Assembly: GCA_016713325.1 (NCBI GenBank) | Contig: JADJPJ010000002.1 | Coordinates: 916,486 to 980,485, forward strand | From: Candidatus Flexifilum affinis | GTDB lineage: Bacteria; Chloroflexota; Anaerolineae; Aggregatilineales; Phototrophicaceae | DNA length: 64,000 nt | Reading direction: 5' to 3' | Shown here: one piece after another, positions 27,283 through 35,993 of the stretch | Layout: the number at the start of each line of letters is the position of its first letter | Numbering within the stretch: position 1 is the stretch's first letter | Made by a program: the position numbers and the translations under genes | Notes under the pieces: model-generated | Seen by the model: the letters and a program-made list of their open reading frames with translations, nothing else | Database searches by the model: none | What the model was told of the DNA's origin: nothing

Positions 27283-28551
27283 TCACAAGGTTTGTGTTTG
27301 CGGAACCGTCTGTTCGGGGAAACCGCCCTGCCGGCGGGAAGCTGCCGCTTGTAGAAATGCCGCGGCCGCGAGACGAAGACCAGCGCCAAGCATGATGATG
27401 GTCAGCAGGTCGATGCCCTGGTTCGCCATGAGACTGCCCACCATGGGGCCAATGAACATCGACAGCCCAATCGCCTGGTGAACCCCGGTCGACACGGCCG
27501 TCGAGCTCTCCCCATCGATGGGTTTCATGTACAGGGACATCAATCCAACCGACGCTGCGGCCGTCCATGAACCGCCCGAGAGGAATGCTGCTATCAGAGT
27601 GAAGGGTAGTGATGGCGACAGCGCAATGATGAAAGCTGCCAGGGCAGTGCCCACCATCGCGATGGCGATGGTCGACGCCGTACCAATTCGATTGATGATT
27701 CGGGTTGCCAGCACTGACATCAATGCGCCGGCAAACAACTCAAGCATACCGAAGATGGCCATGAAGCCTTCATCAGCTCCCAGCCGCTCGACCAGAAAGA
27801 GCGGTGTGATCGGCACGATGGCAAAGAATGACAGATGGACGACGGCGGTCACCAGCGCAATGGAACGAAATCTGGGATTGCGCCAGATCGATAGCCTGCG
27901 ACGCTTTGTTTCCACCGGTTCCGACTGTGGCGGATAGATCTCGCTCAGATGGTGTACGCGGCTGACATGCCACATGCTGACCAGCGCAAAACCGAAGGCC
28001 GTCAGGAACATCACCTGATAGTTCGTCGGAAAAACCACCTGTTCGAGCAGCAAGCCGAAACCCAGCGCGCCTACTGCGATCGCGGCGTTTAGCGCGAGGG
28101 CGCGTCGGCCCAGGAGAGATGTCATGTGGTCGGCGCGCACCGACTGGCGCATCGCTATCAGGAACGCAACGCCTGCGACACCCTGCGCAAAGGCTGGGAG
28201 CGTCACCGACGCGATAAGCCAGAGTGGCTGAAGCGGACGAGGCAGAAGCGGCGCGAAAACTGGCAACAGGAACAGCAGGCGGAAAATGATTCCGGGCACG
28301 ATGAGCGCATCGTGTGGAACCCTGAAGCGCCGTATATACAGCCCGGCGGCCGATGCCGACAGCATCAGCACCAGCGCAGGCGCAGAAGAGATCCAACCGA
28401 GATCGACCGGCGTTGCTCCCAGTCGAATGGCATAGACGGACAAAAATCGCGATGTCGCGGCGAGCGCAAGTCCAAACCAGGCCATGTCATAGATCAAATG
28501 CGTGTAGTTGCGATGCTCCGTCTTTTCCAGCTCGACGACCGGTGCATTCAT
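27283..28551 (-). CDS. MFS transporter
   Basis: 422 residues, about 12 membrane segments, divergent from the formate-tetrahydrofolate ligase gene. It has an N-terminal half containing FLSVYAIRLGATPVDLGWIS and ASAAGLYIRRFRVPHDALIV, a central loop rich in charged residues (SEIYPPQSEPVETKRRRLS, about 205-223), and a C-terminal half with LISVLATRIINRIGTAS. No substrate-specific family was recognised. The ATG at 28551 is preceded by AAGGGAAC about 12 bases upstream. Confidence 0.8.
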   Translation of the reverse strand: MNAPVVELEKTEHRNYTHLIYDMAWFGLALAATSRFLSVYAIRLGATPVDLGWISSAPALVLMLSASAAGLYIRRFRVPHDALIVPGIIFRLLFLLPVFAPLLPRPLQPLWLIASVTLPAFAQGVAGVAFLIAMRQSVRADHMTSLLGRRALALNAAIAVGALGFGLLLEQVVFPTNYQVMFLTAFGFALVSMWHVSRVHHLSEIYPPQSEPVETKRRRLSIWRNPRFRSIALVTAVVHLSFFAIVPITPLFLVERLGADEGFMAIFGMLELFAGALMSVLATRIINRIGTASTIAIAMVGTALAAFIIALSPSLPFTLIAAFLSGGSWTAAASVGLMSLYMKPIDGESSTAVSTGVHQAIGLSMFIGPMVGSLMANQGIDLLTIIMLGAGLRLAAAAFLQAAASRRQGGFPEQTVPQTQTL

Positions 28552-28835
28552 ATTGATGTCGGGTTCCCTTTTATTTTCCGCACAATGCGAAATGTGATGA
28601 AATGGGGGAGGTAATGTGAAAACCTTTACCTAAAGAGAAGAATAGCACAATGCCAAGAGCTGTCTAGAGGTCCGTACCTGACGATTTCCCCTCGTGATGA
28701 TGTTATTGGACTGGGATGGACTTATGGATTTTCGACGTGCGCGTTTTCGCAGAGCGGGTAAAATCGCCGCAAAACGAAATGCGTCACGAAATTTCTTCGT
28801 GGTAGTCTTCGTGCTAAAGAGAAGGGAACCAAAGA

Positions 28836-30536
28836 ATGTTGTCCAGTTTGGAAATTGCCCAACGCGCTAAGATGCTGCCTCTCAGTGAAGTCGCAGCGCA
28901 GATGGGACTCGGCGACGATGACTTCGACGTGTACGGCACGCCATATGTCGCCAAACTGCGTTTAAGCGCGCTTGACAAGGTGAAAGACCGGCCGATTGGC
29001 AAGTATGTGCTGGTCACTGCAATTACGCCGACGCCCCTGGGCGAGGGCAAGACGACAATGACGGTCGGTCTCGGCCAGGCCATGAAGCATCTGGGCAAGA
29101 CCGCGGTGATCACCCTGCGCCAGCCGTCCCAGGGGCCGACTTTCGGCATCAAGGGCGGCGCGGCCGGCGGCGGCTATGCGCAGGTGGTGCCTATGGAGAC
29201 ATTCAACCTGCATCTGACCGGCGATATCCACGCTGTCACCGCCGCCAACAACCTGCTGGCCGCCATGATCGACAATCGGCTGCTGCGGGGCAATCCCCTG
29301 AACATCAACCCCGACGCCATCACCTGGCGTCGAGTCCTGGACGTCAGCGACCGGGCGCTGCGCCGCATCCTGATCGGCATCGGCGGCGGTCTGGATAACG
29401 GCTACGAACGGAATACCGGGTTCGACATTGCCGTGGCCAGCGAGGTCATGGCCATTCTGGCGCTGACGACATCGCTCAAGGACATGCGCGAACGCTTCGG
29501 CCGCATCGTGATCGGCACAACCTTCGACGGACAGCCGGTCACCGCCGAGCAGATCGGCGCGGCCGGTGCGATGGCCGTGCTGATGCGCGACGCCATCCGT
29601 CCAAATCTGCTGCAAACCCTGGAGAACACTCCGGCCATCGTGCACGCCGGCCCCTTCGCCAACATTGCGCACGGAAACGCCAGCGTCCTGGCCGATCAGA
29701 TCGCCATTCACAGCGCCGACTATGTTTTCACAGAGGCGGGTTTCGCAGCTGACATTGGCGCGGAGAAGTTCTTCAACATCAAGTGCCGCGTCAGCGGGCT
29801 GAAGCCGGATGCGGCGGTGCTGGTTGCCTCGATCCGCGCGCTCAAGGCGCACAGCGGTCACTATAAGGTGGTGGCCGGCAAGCCGCTGCCCCCGGCAATG
29901 CTGGAGAAGAACATCGCCGACGTCGAGGCGGGTGCAGCCAATCTCATCCGCCACATTGAGAACGTCAAGAAGCACGGGGTGACCCCGGTGGTCGGCATCA
30001 ATGTGTTCGACGGCGATCACCCGGAGGAAATCGAAGCGGTCAAACGCATCGCCATTGAGGCGGGAGCGCTCGGCGCATCCCCGGCGCGCCACTTTGCCGA
30101 TGGCGGCGCGGGCGCCTGCGAGCTGGGTGAAATGGTCATGTCGGCCGCTTCGAACAACAACGAATTCCGCCACCTGTATCCACTGGATATCAGCATCAAG
30201 CAGAAGATCGAGACCATCGCCAAGGAGATCTACGGGGCGGCCGATGTATCGTATGAACCGCTGGCCGAGCAGCAGATCGCCAGCTACGAGTCCAACGGCT
30301 TCGGCGGCATGCCGATCTGCATGGCCAAGACGCATCTCAGTCTGAGCCACGATCCGAGTCTCAAGGGTGCGCCAAGCGGCTTTACCCTGCCGATTCGCGA
30401 GGTGCGGGCGGCTGTTGGCGCCGGGTTCATTTACCCACTGTGCGGCACGATGACGACCATGCCTGGTCTGCCCGAGCACCCTGCTGCCGAGCGGATCGAT
30501 TTGGACGAGGACGGCAACATCGTCGGCTTGTTCTAG
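28836..30536 (+). CDS. fhs: Formate-tetrahydrofolate ligase
   Basis: 10-formyltetrahydrofolate synthetase, 566 residues, close to the usual 555-560. The ATP loop TPTPLGEGKTTMTVGLGQAM (residues 65-84 approximately) and family segments LRQPSQGPTFGIKGGAAGGG, NLHLTGDIHAV and PLCGTMTTMPGLP are present. It joins formate to tetrahydrofolate with ATP in one-carbon metabolism. GAAGGGA lies about nine bases before the ATG. The 284 bases upstream, shared with the divergent MFS gene, hold no promoter I can name with confidence. Confidence 0.97.
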   Translation: MLSSLEIAQRAKMLPLSEVAAQMGLGDDDFDVYGTPYVAKLRLSALDKVKDRPIGKYVLVTAITPTPLGEGKTTMTVGLGQAMKHLGKTAVITLRQPSQGPTFGIKGGAAGGGYAQVVPMETFNLHLTGDIHAVTAANNLLAAMIDNRLLRGNPLNINPDAITWRRVLDVSDRALRRILIGIGGGLDNGYERNTGFDIAVASEVMAILALTTSLKDMRERFGRIVIGTTFDGQPVTAEQIGAAGAMAVLMRDAIRPNLLQTLENTPAIVHAGPFANIAHGNASVLADQIAIHSADYVFTEAGFAADIGAEKFFNIKCRVSGLKPDAAVLVASIRALKAHSGHYKVVAGKPLPPAMLEKNIADVEAGAANLIRHIENVKKHGVTPVVGINVFDGDHPEEIEAVKRIAIEAGALGASPARHFADGGAGACELGEMVMSAASNNNEFRHLYPLDISIKQKIETIAKEIYGAADVSYEPLAEQQIASYESNGFGGMPICMAKTHLSLSHDPSLKGAPSGFTLPIREVRAAVGAGFIYPLCGTMTTMPGLPEHPAAERIDLDEDGNIVGLF

Positions 30537-30552
30537 ACACATGCTTCCTTGC

Positions 30553-30581
30553 GCAGGGGCGAGCTGCCGGCTCGCCCCTGC
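30553..30581 (+). terminator. Strong hairpin after fhs
   Basis: Perfect 12-bp stem (30553-30564 with 30570-30581) and a 5-base loop, 16 bases after the fhs stop. It lacks a T run, so it may end transcription weakly or protect the mRNA 3' end. Confidence 0.6.
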
Positions 30582-30621
30582 GGTACCCTGATTGGCAGCG
30601 CCGTAACCTGAGGACTGTGGA

Positions 30622-30650
30622 TTTACACACCGCGCCGATTCGACCATAAT
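30622..30650 (+). promoter_or_regulatory. Candidate sigma-70-type promoter for the bactofilin gene
   Basis: TTTACA at 30622-30627 and CATAAT at 30645-30650 are separated by 17 bases, and the bactofilin ATG follows 36 bases later. Each box has one or two deviations from consensus. Confidence 0.6.
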
Positions 30651-30686
30651 CCATGGTTCAGAGTGCGGGTTGGGAGGGGTATTCTC

Positions 30687-31318
30687 ATGTCTTTTTTCGG
30701 CAGTCGACGTCAGGTGGATTTGCCACCGGCCCCGGCACAGCCAAGTGAGCGAAAGCCGGCTGTGACGGTGTCGGCCCAGCAGCCCGTGGGCTTTGAGACC
30801 GTCCTGGGCGCGAGCAGTGTCCTGGAAGGCAAACTGAGCAGCAGCACCAATGTCCGGCTCGATGGGAATTTCACAGGGACCCTGGAAATCACCGGAAACG
30901 TTCTGGTGGGCGAGACCGCGCGAATCAACGCGGACGTCAACGCCCGCAATATTTCCATCGCCGGGGCGGTGCGTGGCAACGTCAGCGGCAAGAAGGTCCA
31001 GATCCTCCGCACGGGGCGGGTGTGGGGGATATTCATGCGCAGGCGCTGACGACGGAAGAGGGTGCGTTCATCGACGGCAAGATCACGATGACTCGGCCCG
31101 ATATCACTGGCGAGCCGCTTGCCGAACCCTTTGGCGCTGCTACAGGTGCAGTCATGGCGGACACCATGCTGACGGAAGACAGCCTGCCGGCTGCGTCAGA
31201 CTCTTCGGTGGATGCCCCGCCCTCGGAAGAGGTCGTGGACGTCGCAGAAGCCGTAGATGCCGACGACGACTCCGCTCTCATCCTCGACAACACTGAATCT
31301 GACAAACCAGCGGGGTAG
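30687..31318 (+). CDS. Bactofilin-family protein, interrupted by a one-base frameshift
   Basis: Bactofilins polymerise into cytoskeletal filaments through a beta-helical core. The first frame (30687-31049) encodes the core with SVLEGKLSSSTNVRLDGNFTG and NARNISIAGAVRGNVSGK but ends in an unrelated tail. The continuation, DIHAQALTTEEGAFIDGKI and an acidic C-terminus, is in the -1 frame up to a stop at 31316-31318. The junction is at a run of five G (31024-31028); one more G would restore a 210-residue protein. It is either a sequencing error, a real mutation or, less likely, programmed frameshifting. GGGAGGGG precedes the ATG. Confidence 0.82.
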
Positions 31319-31321
31319 TGC

Positions 31322-31801
31322 ATGCGGCCAATTCGGGTGCTCATGGTGTGCATGGGGAATATCTGCCGTTCGCCGATGGCAGAGGCGGTGTTTCGCGAAA
31401 TGATTGAACAGGCTGGCCTGAGCGGTCAGATCGAGGTCGACTCGGCAGGGACAGACGCATGGCATGGCGGCGACCCGGCGCATACCGGCACGCTGCGCAT
31501 TCTACAGCGCGCCGGCATCGCCTATGACGGGCGTTCTCGCCAGCTTCAGCGCGAAGATCTGGACCAGTTTGACTATGTCCTGGCCATGGACCGTGACAAC
31601 CTGCGCTATATTCGGCGCGCTTCCGGAGGCTCCATCGCCGAAATTGCACTGTTCCTGAGCTATGCCAGGGCTGACGGGAAGGTCAGCTACGACGAAGTGC
31701 CGGACCCGTACTACGACAACTCGTTTGACTTGACCTATGACCTGGTCACGAAGGGTTGTGAGTCATTGCTGGCGCACATCCGCGCCGACAAAGGAATCTA
31801 A
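31322..31801 (+). CDS. Low-molecular-weight protein-tyrosine phosphatase
   Basis: Cytoplasmic phosphatase of 159 residues, full length. The P-loop CMGNICRSP (C-x5-R-S, nucleophile Cys10) is near the N-terminus and the general acid Asp lies in PDPYYDN at about residue 128. Bacterial members dephosphorylate BY-kinases of the CpsD/Wzc type or act on other targets; a CpsD-like protein occurs at 45649. It starts three bases after the bactofilin stop, so the two are likely co-transcribed. Confidence 0.93.
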   Translation: MRPIRVLMVCMGNICRSPMAEAVFREMIEQAGLSGQIEVDSAGTDAWHGGDPAHTGTLRILQRAGIAYDGRSRQLQREDLDQFDYVLAMDRDNLRYIRRASGGSIAEIALFLSYARADGKVSYDEVPDPYYDNSFDLTYDLVTKGCESLLAHIRADKGI

Positions 31802-31803
31802 CA

Positions 31804-31835
31804 GACGGGGCGCATCGTCAGCGTTGCGCCCCGTC
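31804..31835. terminator. Bidirectional hairpin terminator
   Basis: An 11-bp perfect stem, GACGGGGCGCA with TGCGCCCCGTC, and a 10-base loop lie between the convergent phosphatase and enoyl-CoA hydratase-like genes; TTCTGCTTT follows on the plus strand. Confidence 0.75.
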
Positions 31836-31843
31836 TTCTGCTT

Positions 31844-32641
31844 TCATCGACCCGTCCAGCGTGGCGGACGCTTCTCCAGGAAGGCGCGAAAGCCTTCCAT
31901 CCCATCTTCAGACATCAGAATCTCGCGCTGGTTAGCGGCTTCCCGCGCCAACGCATCCTCGTAACTGCTGTTGAGCGACGCCAGCAGTGCCGCTTTGCCA
32001 CGCCTCAGCGAGTTAGGCGCCTGCTTGCTGATCCGCTCCGCGTAGCCCAGCACGTCGGTCATGAACGACTCGGTCGGGTAGACCTTGTTGGCCAGCCCGA
32101 TTCGATGGGCTTCGGCGGCATCGACATCTTCGCCGGTGAGGATCATCTCCAGCGCCTTGCCGGTTCCGACGATGCGGGGCAGGAGATAGGTGCCGCCACC
32201 ATCGGGGATCAGACCAATGCGAATGAACAACTCGGCGAATCGACCGCGCTCGCTGACCAGGCGGAGGTCGCAGGCCAGCGCCATGTCGCAGCCAATGCCC
32301 GCCGCGTATCCATCGACTGCCGCCAGCACCGGCCACGGGCAGGAGCGGATGGCCTTCAGCGTCGGGCCGTAGCAGTCGGTCAGCAACCGGAAGGTTTCGT
32401 CCGGTCCGAAACCGCTCATGGCCGCTTTCTTCAGGTCGGCGCCGGCCGAAAATGAGCCACCCGTCCCGGTCAGCACGACGCACCGGGTGCCATCGTCGGC
32501 GCAGGACTCTAGCGCGGCGCGCAGTGCGTTCATCGTCTCGTCGTCGACGGCATTGCGGACTTCGGGCCGATTGATGATCAGTATCGTGACCGCGTCGCGG
32601 CGGTCGATTAACAGTTTTTCGGTGGTCAAGTCTTGAGTCAA
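31844..32641 (-). CDS. Enoyl-CoA hydratase/isomerase family protein
   Basis: Crotonase-fold protein of 265 residues. The oxyanion-hole segments SFSAGADLKKAA and AVDGYAAGIGCDMALACDLR are present. In the catalytic region IRIGLIPDGGGTYLLPRI the position often held by Glu is Asp, as in PaaG-type isomerases (1,2-epoxyphenylacetyl-CoA isomerase), so a hydratase is not certain. No ATG fits the N-terminus; a TTG at 32641, or at 32626, is the likely start. No related CoA genes are next to it. Confidence 0.85.
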   Translation of the reverse strand: MTQDLTTEKLLIDRRDAVTILIINRPEVRNAVDDETMNALRAALESCADDGTRCVVLTGTGGSFSAGADLKKAAMSGFGPDETFRLLTDCYGPTLKAIRSCPWPVLAAVDGYAAGIGCDMALACDLRLVSERGRFAELFIRIGLIPDGGGTYLLPRIVGTGKALEMILTGEDVDAAEAHRIGLANKVYPTESFMTDVLGYAERISKQAPNSLRRGKAALLASLNSSYEDALAREAANQREILMSEDGMEGFRAFLEKRPPRWTGR

Positions 32642-32803
32642 GAGGATCTATCCTTTAACTATTCAGTGCATGTTTGTTAAGGGATTTGTCTCGTGCGGAC
32701 ATATGGGTCGGCCGCTATACTACCGCGTATGATTGTCGGGGCGGACCCGTATGTGCGCCCAAAACCATGCCGAACCGTGACTCTGCAGACACGCTGTCAC
32801 CCG

Positions 32804-33289
32804 CTAACTTTTCGCCCGCGCTCTGGCCGTTTCTTTCTCACGTTTCGGCGGGGTATTGCGCGCCTTCAAGGTGCGCTGCACATCGTTGATCAGAGTCTCG
32901 CTGTTTTCGTGGTCGCCGCGCATGGGAATATATAAGTATGCGGCGAGCGGGAGCAGCGCCAGTGCAAAGACCAGGCTGCCGCTGGCCATCAGCGCCACGC
33001 TGATGAGCGCGACGGCGCCGATCATGAGAATCACGCCCTGGCGGTTGGCACCGCTGGGTACATCGATCTGGACGACGGTGTGTCCGTCACGGCGTTCCAG
33101 CTTGCCATGCAGGGTGGTGCGCCGGGCAAATCTGCCGACGACCGGGGTGGTGATACTGATGCCGAAGCCGCCCTTCTTTTCTACCCAACCGTCCAGGGCA
33201 CGACTGCCACTGCTCTTCGCCTGCAACCGCGCGTTGATGGCCGACAGGCTCTCAGCAACCGTTTTTTCCGTGTATAGCTCCAACCGCAT
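32804..33289 (-). CDS. Hypothetical protein with two membrane segments
   Basis: 161 residues. The N-terminal 85 residues are soluble and mixed alpha/beta (LELYTEKTVAESLSAINARL, GGFGISITTPVVGRFARRT); two adjoining membrane segments follow at about 86-125 (ILMIGAVALISVALMASG, LVFALALLPLAAYLYIP) and a basic C-terminal tail. No family was recognised. It is transcribed alone between the enoyl-CoA hydratase-like and SDR genes on the same strand. Confidence 0.65.
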   Translation of the reverse strand: MRLELYTEKTVAESLSAINARLQAKSSGSRALDGWVEKKGGFGISITTPVVGRFARRTTLHGKLERRDGHTVVQIDVPSGANRQGVILMIGAVALISVALMASGSLVFALALLPLAAYLYIPMRGDHENSETLINDVQRTLKARNTPPKREKETARARAKS

Positions 33290-33371
33290 AGTTCGTGTTT
33301 GCTCCTCCTGGAGCGTCTATTCAATCATGGTGGGAATTGGCATGGTGGGAATTAAGGCCGCCGGCTGATGG

Positions 33372-34142
33372 CTACAACATCGGGACGGACAACCCGCCGT
33401 CAATGACGAATACCTGGCCGGTCGTAAAGTTGGATGCCTGCGAGGCGAGGTAGAGCACAATGCCGCTGATGTCCTGCGGTTCGCCGATGCGATTGAGCGG
33501 CGTCCGCCCGGTGACGGACTTGAGCAGGCCCTCGTTTTCCCAGATCACTCGCGCGAATTTGGTGCGGACGAGTCCTGGCGCGACGGCGTTGACGTGGATG
33601 TTGTCGCCGGCCAGCTCCATCGCCAGTGTGCGGGTCAGGCTGATCACCGCTGCCTTGGTCATGCTGTAGATGCCCTGCCAGTGGCCTGGACGCAGGCCGT
33701 TGACCGACGCGATATTGATGATTTTGCCGCCGCCCACTTCGCGCATGGAGGGCACGACCGCCTGCGTCAGCCAGACGTTGCCCATGATGTTGACTTCAAG
33801 CGTCTTTTCCCACATGCTGTCTTCGGCGTCGAGCAGGGGGCCGAAGTGCGGGTTGGTGGCCGCGTTGTTGACCAGGATGTCTATGCGCCCGTAGGTGTCG
33901 CGCGCCGTCTGTGCCAGTGCCTGAATTGCTGCTTTGTCTCCGTTGTGGGCGACGACGGCGGTGACATTCCCGTGCTTGTCACGGATCGATTCCACGACCG
34001 GATCGAGGTTTTCCTGTTTGCGGCTGCTGATCACCACGCTGGCCCCGGCCGCGCACAGCGTGTCGGCAATCTCCTGACCGATGCCGCGTGACGCGCCAGT
34101 CACGATCGCGACTCGTCCCGCCAGATCAAATGGGGTGCTCAT
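33372..34142 (-). CDS. SDR family oxidoreductase (FabG-like)
   Basis: Classical short-chain dehydrogenase, 256 residues. Cofactor motif TGASRGIG is at about residues 15-22, NNAAT near 92, the catalytic Ser in NIASVNG and Tyr-x-x-x-Lys in YSMTKAA, and the C-terminal FTTGQVFVIDGGLS. The Arg after TGAS and the SSRKQ stretch suggest NADP(H). Substrate is not predictable from sequence. It lies divergent from the KynB-like gene with a 158-base space. Confidence 0.9.
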   Translation of the reverse strand: MSTPFDLAGRVAIVTGASRGIGQEIADTLCAAGASVVISSRKQENLDPVVESIRDKHGNVTAVVAHNGDKAAIQALAQTARDTYGRIDILVNNAATNPHFGPLLDAEDSMWEKTLEVNIMGNVWLTQAVVPSMREVGGGKIINIASVNGLRPGHWQGIYSMTKAAVISLTRTLAMELAGDNIHVNAVAPGLVRTKFARVIWENEGLLKSVTGRTPLNRIGEPQDISGIVLYLASQASNFTTGQVFVIDGGLSVPML

Positions 34143-34300
34143 GGACTGTCCTCGAAAACCCGTGAGGGTGGACTACTATCGGATCGATATTGTACACGCA
34201 AACGGCCGGTTGGGACTAAAATGAGACACGTACAATAGCGGTATGCAACCTCCGAAGCCGAACGCCCTTCCAGTTGGCTTTGCGACAAAAAAGGCGGATC

Positions 34301-34933
34301 ATGATTTACGACATCACGCGCACGGTCTCGGCGACGACGGCCGTCTTCCCCGGCGACACCACTTATCGCGTCGACCCGATGCTCAGCCTGTCCTCCGGCG
34401 ACCCGGTGAACCTTGTTACGTTGACCACCACACCGCACGTCGGCACGCACGCCGACGCCTACTATCATTACCTCGCCGGCGGCGCACATCCGGCCGCGCT
34501 ACCACTGGAGCCGTATCTCGGCCCGGCCCACGTCGTGACCGTGCGCACCGCGACCGGCCCAATTACGCCTGATGACCTGCCGGATGGCTTTGCGGTGGGT
34601 GGCATATCCCGGATACTGATACACACGCGCTACAGCGACCTCGACGACACCGTATGGGACCCGACGTTTCCCTACCCGGATGTGACCCTGATCGAGTGGC
34701 TGGCGGCGCAGGGGGTGGTGCTAATTGGCGTGGATACGCCGTCGTTCGACGAGGCCACCAGCACGGCACTGCCCGGGCATCAGGCGCTGGGCCGACACCG
34801 GATCGCCAATCTGGAGAATCTGTTTCTGCGCGGTGTCCCCGATGGTCTGTACGAGCTGATCGCGCTGCCGCTGAAGCTGGATGCGGCCTGCGGGTCGCCG
34901 GTGCGCGCGGTGCTGCGTACGCTCCAATCGTAG
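34301..34933 (+). CDS. kynB: Cyclase family protein, probable arylformamidase (kynurenine formamidase)
   Basis: 210 residues, the usual KynB length. The metal-binding HVGTHAD motif at about residues 49-55, the early VFPGDTTYRVDP, and the C-terminal LIGVDTPSFDEATS, HQALGRHRIANLE and YELIALPLKL match bacterial KynB closely. The enzyme hydrolyses N-formylkynurenine in tryptophan breakdown. The ATG at 34301 was chosen because the conserved DITRTVS begins there and AAGGCGGAT precedes it. No tryptophan dioxygenase or kynureninase is in the window, so another ester or amide substrate is possible. Confidence 0.85.
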   Translation: MIYDITRTVSATTAVFPGDTTYRVDPMLSLSSGDPVNLVTLTTTPHVGTHADAYYHYLAGGAHPAALPLEPYLGPAHVVTVRTATGPITPDDLPDGFAVGGISRILIHTRYSDLDDTVWDPTFPYPDVTLIEWLAAQGVVLIGVDTPSFDEATSTALPGHQALGRHRIANLENLFLRGVPDGLYELIALPLKLDAACGSPVRAVLRTLQS

Positions 34934-34969
34934 TCGAGACGTCGAATCACGGAGAGAAAAGAGCGCGAG

Positions 34970-35251
34970 ATGGAAAACGCAACGAGCTGGCTGCTGTACT
35001 TCGTCTTTGCACTGGTGCTGTTTGTGATGTATCTGGCTATTCGCCGTCGTTGGCTGTCACCTGTCGTAGTTTCGGCGGTCGGGGTGCTGCTCAGTATCGT
35101 GCTCATGACCCTGGTCGGTGCGGCGCAGGGGAATAACGCCTATCAGGCGTTGTTCGCCGGCGTGCTGGTGGGCGGGCTGTTCAGCATCAGCACCCTCGCC
35201 ATGGCCTACTACTTTGTGCGCGCCGAGGAGCGGCGGCGCGGGCGGGGGTGA
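34970..35251 (+). CDS. Small membrane protein, unknown function
   Basis: 93 residues with three predicted membrane segments (about 6-24, 30-51, 60-82) and a basic tail EERRRGRG. GGAGAGAAAAGAG lies before the ATG at 34970, a reasonable ribosome site. It starts 36 bases after the KynB-like gene. Its end overlaps, tail to tail, the out-of-frame extension of the Wzz-like gene, and would not overlap if that frameshift is corrected. Confidence 0.62.
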   Translation: MENATSWLLYFVFALVLFVMYLAIRRRWLSPVVVSAVGVLLSIVLMTLVGAAQGNNAYQALFAGVLVGGLFSISTLAMAYYFVRAEERRRGRG

Positions 35252-35976
35252 GTGGTTCCGCCGCGGCTGAGGCGTGCAACGGCACGGCTAATGGATGGAA
35301 TCACCGCCGCGGGATGGCCCCGATCACATGGATGCCCGATCTCGTTCAACTCCGAGCGCGTGTGCACGAACGGATCGAGGAAATGGGCCAGCACCATCAG
35401 CAGCAGTCCGGCCGCGGCGCCCAGTGCGAGACGCACCAGGGGCGAGAAACGATCGGTCAGCGGCGGTGGCGCGGCGGCGATCGGCGTCTCCCCCAGGAGG
35501 GTCACGGCGGCGGGCTGGCCGCCCAACTGCGCGAAATAGGCTTCACTGCGGGTGGACAGGACCTCGACGACAGCAGCACTGATCGCCTCCAGACCTTCTG
35601 CGGAGGGATAACCAAGGTCGATCCGCCCGACGCTGCGTGCATTGTCCGCCGCGATACCGAACTGCGCGGATTCAACCGGTAGGGTCTGGCTGGCGAGGGC
35701 GACCACTTCGTCCTTGAAACGGCTGCCCCGGATCCATTCGGTGAAGGCATTGACGGTGAGCTCTGACGATAACCAGATATCCTGGTAGTCGCCCTCCGTG
35801 CGCGGGATGGCATCCATCGACTGAGCCGCACTGTAGGTGATCGAACGGGCGAACCCGCCGGACACCGTCTGCCGGTTGAGGAGCTGTGGGAGCGTAAACG
35901 CTGCCGCGATGAGAACAGGAATGAGTCCAAGCCACCACCAGCGCCTCAGGATGCGCCAGAAGATCAACAGTTCCAC
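35209..35976 (-). CDS. Wzz/chain-length-determinant-like membrane protein, probable C-terminal frameshift
   Basis: As read, 255 residues. It has the two-segment Wzz plan: RRWWWLGLIPVLIAAAFTLPQ near the N-terminus, an extracytoplasmic domain, and LALGAAAGLLLMVLAHFLDP near residue 190. After HTRSELNEIG the frame becomes Arg/Pro-rich and unlike any Wzz. Removing one G from the GGG at 35335-35337 gives IHVIGAIPRR and a stop at 35301-35303, matching the ending AVIPDMETSR type of the other Wzz-like protein at 46302. A 224-residue product is therefore likely. It may regulate polysaccharide length. Confidence 0.7.
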   Translation of the reverse strand: MELLIFWRILRRWWWLGLIPVLIAAAFTLPQLLNRQTVSGGFARSITYSAAQSMDAIPRTEGDYQDIWLSSELTVNAFTEWIRGSRFKDEVVALASQTLPVESAQFGIAADNARSVGRIDLGYPSAEGLEAISAAVVEVLSTRSEAYFAQLGGQPAAVTLLGETPIAAAPPPLTDRFSPLVRLALGAAAGLLLMVLAHFLDPFVHTRSELNEIGHPCDRGHPAAVIPSISRAVARLSRGGTTHPRPRRRSSARTK

Positions 35977-35993
35977 AATACAGTCCTTGTCGC

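Noticed and set aside
31022..31318. Second bactofilin frame as an independent gene
   Set aside because: Its start would be a GTG inside the conserved core of the first frame and its sequence continues that core directly, so it is the rest of one gene.
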